Positions 6,660 to 8,157 of a DNA stretch of 8,157 nucleotides are shown here, piece by piece. Numbering within the stretch: the stretch's first letter is position 1; the number at the start of each line of letters is the position of its first letter. This DNA is from Oscillospiraceae bacterium. GTDB lineage: Bacteria > Bacillota > Clostridia > Oscillospirales > Acutalibacteraceae. Location of the stretch: NCBI GenBank assembly GCA_902766855.1, contig CACXFE010000205.1, forward strand, positions 1 through 8,157, read 5' to 3'. The position numbers and the translations under genes were made by a program. The notes beneath the pieces were generated by a model. That model was not told the origin of the DNA. It made no database searches and was given only the letters and a program-made list of their open reading frames with translations.

Positions 6660-6786
6660 GTATTATTTGCGATTTTTCAAGAATTTTCAAAAAAACGGCA
6701 GGAAGAAATCAAAAAAACTCTTAAAATCACCCTTTTCCTTGTTTTTTCTCAAAAATGCTCGCTTTTTGATGAAATGATTCTTTTTT

Positions 6787-6817
6787 AATCCGGCGGGAGT
6801 TCAACTCCCGTCAGATT
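6787..6817 (-). other. Hairpin overlapping the nagA stop codon, no U-tract
   Basis: On the minus strand AATCTGACGGGAG can pair with CTCCCGCCGGATT around a TTGAA loop (12 of 13 positions pair, one T-G wobble, one A-C mismatch). It starts within the nagA stop codon. It is followed by AAAAAAG, not by a U-run, so it does not meet the usual form of an intrinsic terminator in either direction. The rest of the 6390-6815 gap also contains an AT-rich hairpin at 6749-6769 (TCAAAAA/TTTTTGA). Either could aid 3' end formation or RNA stability. Confidence 0.55.
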
Positions 6818-7880
6818 ACGGCAAAAACCACTCGCCGCCGATCATCACCCGGTCGATTTCAGCCGCTTCATCCAAAAGGAGAAGGTCGGCATCATACCCC
6901 GGCTCGATCTTTCCTTTTCGGATGCCGAGCATCTCCGCCGGGGTGGCGGTGGCCATGCGTACCGCGTCGTCAAACGGAATGCCGAAACGCACGGCGGTTT
7001 TCACGCACTGCCAAAGGGTGGAACTGCTTCCGGCGAGCGTCCCGTCGGCAAGGCGGGCAACACCGTCTTTCAGCGTAACGGCAAGACCGCCGGATTCATA
7101 TTGCCCGTCCGGCAGGCCCGCGGGACGGATGCTGTCGCTGATGAGCGTCAGGCGGTCAGGGCCAAACATGCGGTAAGCGGCTAATACGGCGGGCTTGGCT
7201 ACATGCAGCCCGTCACAGATCAACTGGGCATAGATATGTTTCTCAAACCCTGCGCCGATCGGCCCCGGTTTTCGGTGATGCAGCGGGGGCATGGCGTTAT
7301 ACAGGTGCGTCAGGCAAGAGGCGCCGTTCTCGATTGCTTCCAGGGCGGTTTCATAATCGCAATCGGTGTGCCCGATCGAAACCACACATTCGCCGGATAT
7401 GGCCTTGATAAACGCCATACTGCCCGGCCGCTCCGGGGCAACGGTGATCATTTTCACCCGGTCGAATTGCCGGAATTCTTCCAAAGAGGGGTTTTTGATA
7501 TGATCCGCATTCTGTGCGCCTTTATACTTTTCGGAAATATAAGGCCCTTCCAAGTGAAACCCTAAAATGTTGGCGCCGGGAAAATCGGTTTTGGCACGGC
7601 AAACCCGCAATAGGTCTTCATGTGCCATGGTCATGGTGGTGGGCAACCAGGAGGTGGTGCCGTGTTCGGCGTAGAAACGGCACATGTCTTCAAACGCCGC
7701 GTCCATGGTATCAAGCCCGATACAGCCGTGCGAATGCACATCGATCAACCCGGGGATCAGCCGCCGGCCGCCCGCGTCAAACCCATCGGGGGCGGGGGAA
7801 GGCAAAAATGCCGCGATTTTGCCGTTTTCTATTTGCAAATGGCGAATTTTTCCGTTAATCAAAGCATGATTGATGATCAT
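6816..7880 (-). CDS. nagA: N-acetylglucosamine-6-phosphate deacetylase
   Basis: NagA removes acetate from GlcNAc-6-phosphate to give glucosamine-6-phosphate, the committed step in amino-sugar catabolism and murein recycling in the cytosol. The 354-residue product is an amidohydrolase: GLIDVHSHG at 44-52 (H49, H51), HLEGPY at 109-114 (metal ligand E111), GHTD at 170-173 (H171), THLYNAMPPLHHR at 191-203 (H192), CDGLHV at 222-227 (H225) and ISDS at 247-250 with the catalytic aspartate D249. The C-terminal KGKIEPGYDADLLLLD stretch is the usual closing motif of the amidohydrolase superfamily. Length is somewhat below the roughly 380 residues of E. coli NagA. The ATG at 7880-7878 follows AGGAGG (7894-7889) by eight bases. 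No nagB, nagE or NagR-type regulator lies next to it in this window; it appears monocistronic with its own promoter. Confidence 0.94.
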   Translation of the reverse strand: MIINHALINGKIRHLQIENGKIAAFLPSPAPDGFDAGGRRLIPGLIDVHSHGCIGLDTMDAAFEDMCRFYAEHGTTSWLPTTMTMAHEDLLRVCRAKTDFPGANILGFHLEGPYISEKYKGAQNADHIKNPSLEEFRQFDRVKMITVAPERPGSMAFIKAISGECVVSIGHTDCDYETALEAIENGASCLTHLYNAMPPLHHRKPGPIGAGFEKHIYAQLICDGLHVAKPAVLAAYRMFGPDRLTLISDSIRPAGLPDGQYESGGLAVTLKDGVARLADGTLAGSSSTLWQCVKTAVRFGIPFDDAVRMATATPAEMLGIRKGKIEPGYDADLLLLDEAAEIDRVMIGGEWFLP

Positions 7881-7906
7881 TTTTTCATCCTCCTGTCACG
7901 CTTAAC

Positions 7907-7935
7907 AGTATACCACGCGCGCCCCGGTTTTGCAA
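7907..7935 (-). promoter_or_regulatory. Sigma-A promoter of nagA (extended -10)
   Basis: On the minus strand TTGCAA (7935-7930) and TATACT (7912-7907) are 17 bases apart, and TGG directly before the -10 gives an extended -10. The spacer is unusually GC-rich (GGGGCGCGCG core). Predicted start is near 7900, so the leader is only about 20 nt and carries little besides the ribosome binding site. Confidence 0.82.
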
Positions 7936-7948
7936 TCGAAATTTCATC

Positions 7949-8000
7949 CCCCTACAAAGCATCAATAAGATACAGGCAACTTTGACTTTGTTTGTAGGGG
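7949..8000. repeat. 10-bp inverted repeat upstream of the nagA promoter
   Basis: CCCCTACAAA (7949-7958) and TTTGTAGGGG (7991-8000) are perfect reverse complements separated by 32 bases. The inner arm lies 13 bases upstream of the nagA -35. The outer arm is also the left end of the repeat-like element at 7991-8135. It could be a regulator site or part of the element's end structure. Confidence 0.6.
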
Positions 8001-8135
8001 ACGATGATTCTCACGCTGCGGCGGTCGTTCCCTCCGCGGTTCTGACAGTCCGCCGGACTGTCATTCATTCCCGCATCGCACGCTTCGCTTCCCACAGCGT
8101 CCCGTCGCAACGCCAACCATATCGTCCCGTGAAAA
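7991..8135. mobile_element. Possible small non-autonomous (MITE/REP-like) repeat element
   Basis: The left end TTTGTAGGGGACGAT (7991-8005) and the reverse complement of the right end, TTTTCACGGGACGAT (8135-8121), agree at 12 of 15 positions, with the inner eight bases GGGACGAT identical. The 145 bp between them are GC-richer than the flanks, contain a strong palindrome at 8043-8063 and have no convincing gene; an open frame across it on the minus strand lacks a ribosome site and protein-like composition. These traits suit a short mobilisable or dispersed repeat. Only one copy is visible and no target-site duplication could be established, so this is a structural inference. Confidence 0.4.
8043..8063. 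repeat. Perfect 10+1+10 palindrome
   Basis: TGACAGTCCG (8043-8052) and CGGACTGTCA (8054-8063) are perfect reverse complements around a single C at 8053. As RNA it would make a compact hairpin with a 3-nt loop. There is no T-run on either side, so it is not a standard terminator. It lies near the centre of the 7991-8135 element. Confidence 0.85.
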
Positions 8136-8157
8136 GCCATAGATCTATTATAAACCC

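Noticed and set aside
6791..6812. GGGAGTTCAACTCCCG, which resembles a tRNA T-arm
   Set aside because: With a standard 7-base T-loop the stem mispairs, and no D-arm, anticodon arm or acceptor stem is nearby.
7952..8140. 62-codon open frame on the minus strand upstream of nagA
   Set aside because: It lies across the palindromes and the repeat-like element, has no ribosome site and its composition is not protein-like; it is a by-product of GC-rich repeat DNA.
8147..8152. TATAAT on the minus strand at the right edge
   Set aside because: The -35 would lie outside the window and AT-rich edges yield such matches by chance; nothing downstream but the repeat would be transcribed.
1..8157. CRISPR array, tRNA/rRNA genes, prophage or defence genes
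   Set aside because: No regularly spaced direct repeats, RNA gene folds, integrases, nucleases or toxin-antitoxin pairs were seen.

Overview
The window looks like a chromosomal segment of a low-to-mid GC Gram-positive bacterium, most likely a gut-type Clostridia member (Eubacteriales/Oscillospiraceae-like). Reasons: every gene has a strong AGGAGG-like ribosome binding site, the promoters are near-consensus sigma-A type, the FtsZ and the MmcQ/YjbR-type protein resemble clostridial versions, and GTG/TTG starts are common. The exact genus cannot be read from the sequence.

Layout. Positions 1-1357 on the plus strand hold the 3' end of a probable ftsQ/divIB gene, a consensus promoter, ftsZ and a strong hairpin terminator that also works on the opposite strand. 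From 1377 to 6660 everything reads on the minus strand: a sigma-A promoter (6631-6659), a leader of about 235 nt, the potA-potB-potC-potD polyamine ABC importer operon, a perfect terminator (2469-2496), and just beyond it a gene for an MmcQ/YjbR-like plus EVE-like domain fusion. Upstream, also on the minus strand, is nagA (N-acetylglucosamine-6-phosphate deacetylase) with its own extended -10 promoter. The right end (about 7949-8135) is non-coding and holds palindromes and an imperfect terminal inverted repeat typical of a small non-autonomous repeat element.

Function. FtsQ and FtsZ belong to cell division. PotA (ATPase), PotB and PotC (permeases) and PotD (lipoprotein receptor) form one spermidine/putrescine-type importer, with potA/potB and potB/potC each coupled by a 4-base GTGA overlap. 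NagA feeds amino-sugar catabolism or wall recycling. The MmcQ-EVE protein has no known partner here.

The most interesting signal is in the potA leader. An 11-nt segment (6479-6489) is perfectly complementary to the potA Shine-Dalgarno region (6399-6409), and several other hairpins lie upstream. This has the architecture of a translational switch (riboswitch or similar), but I recognise no known class. No defence system, CRISPR array, prophage or biosynthetic cluster is visible.
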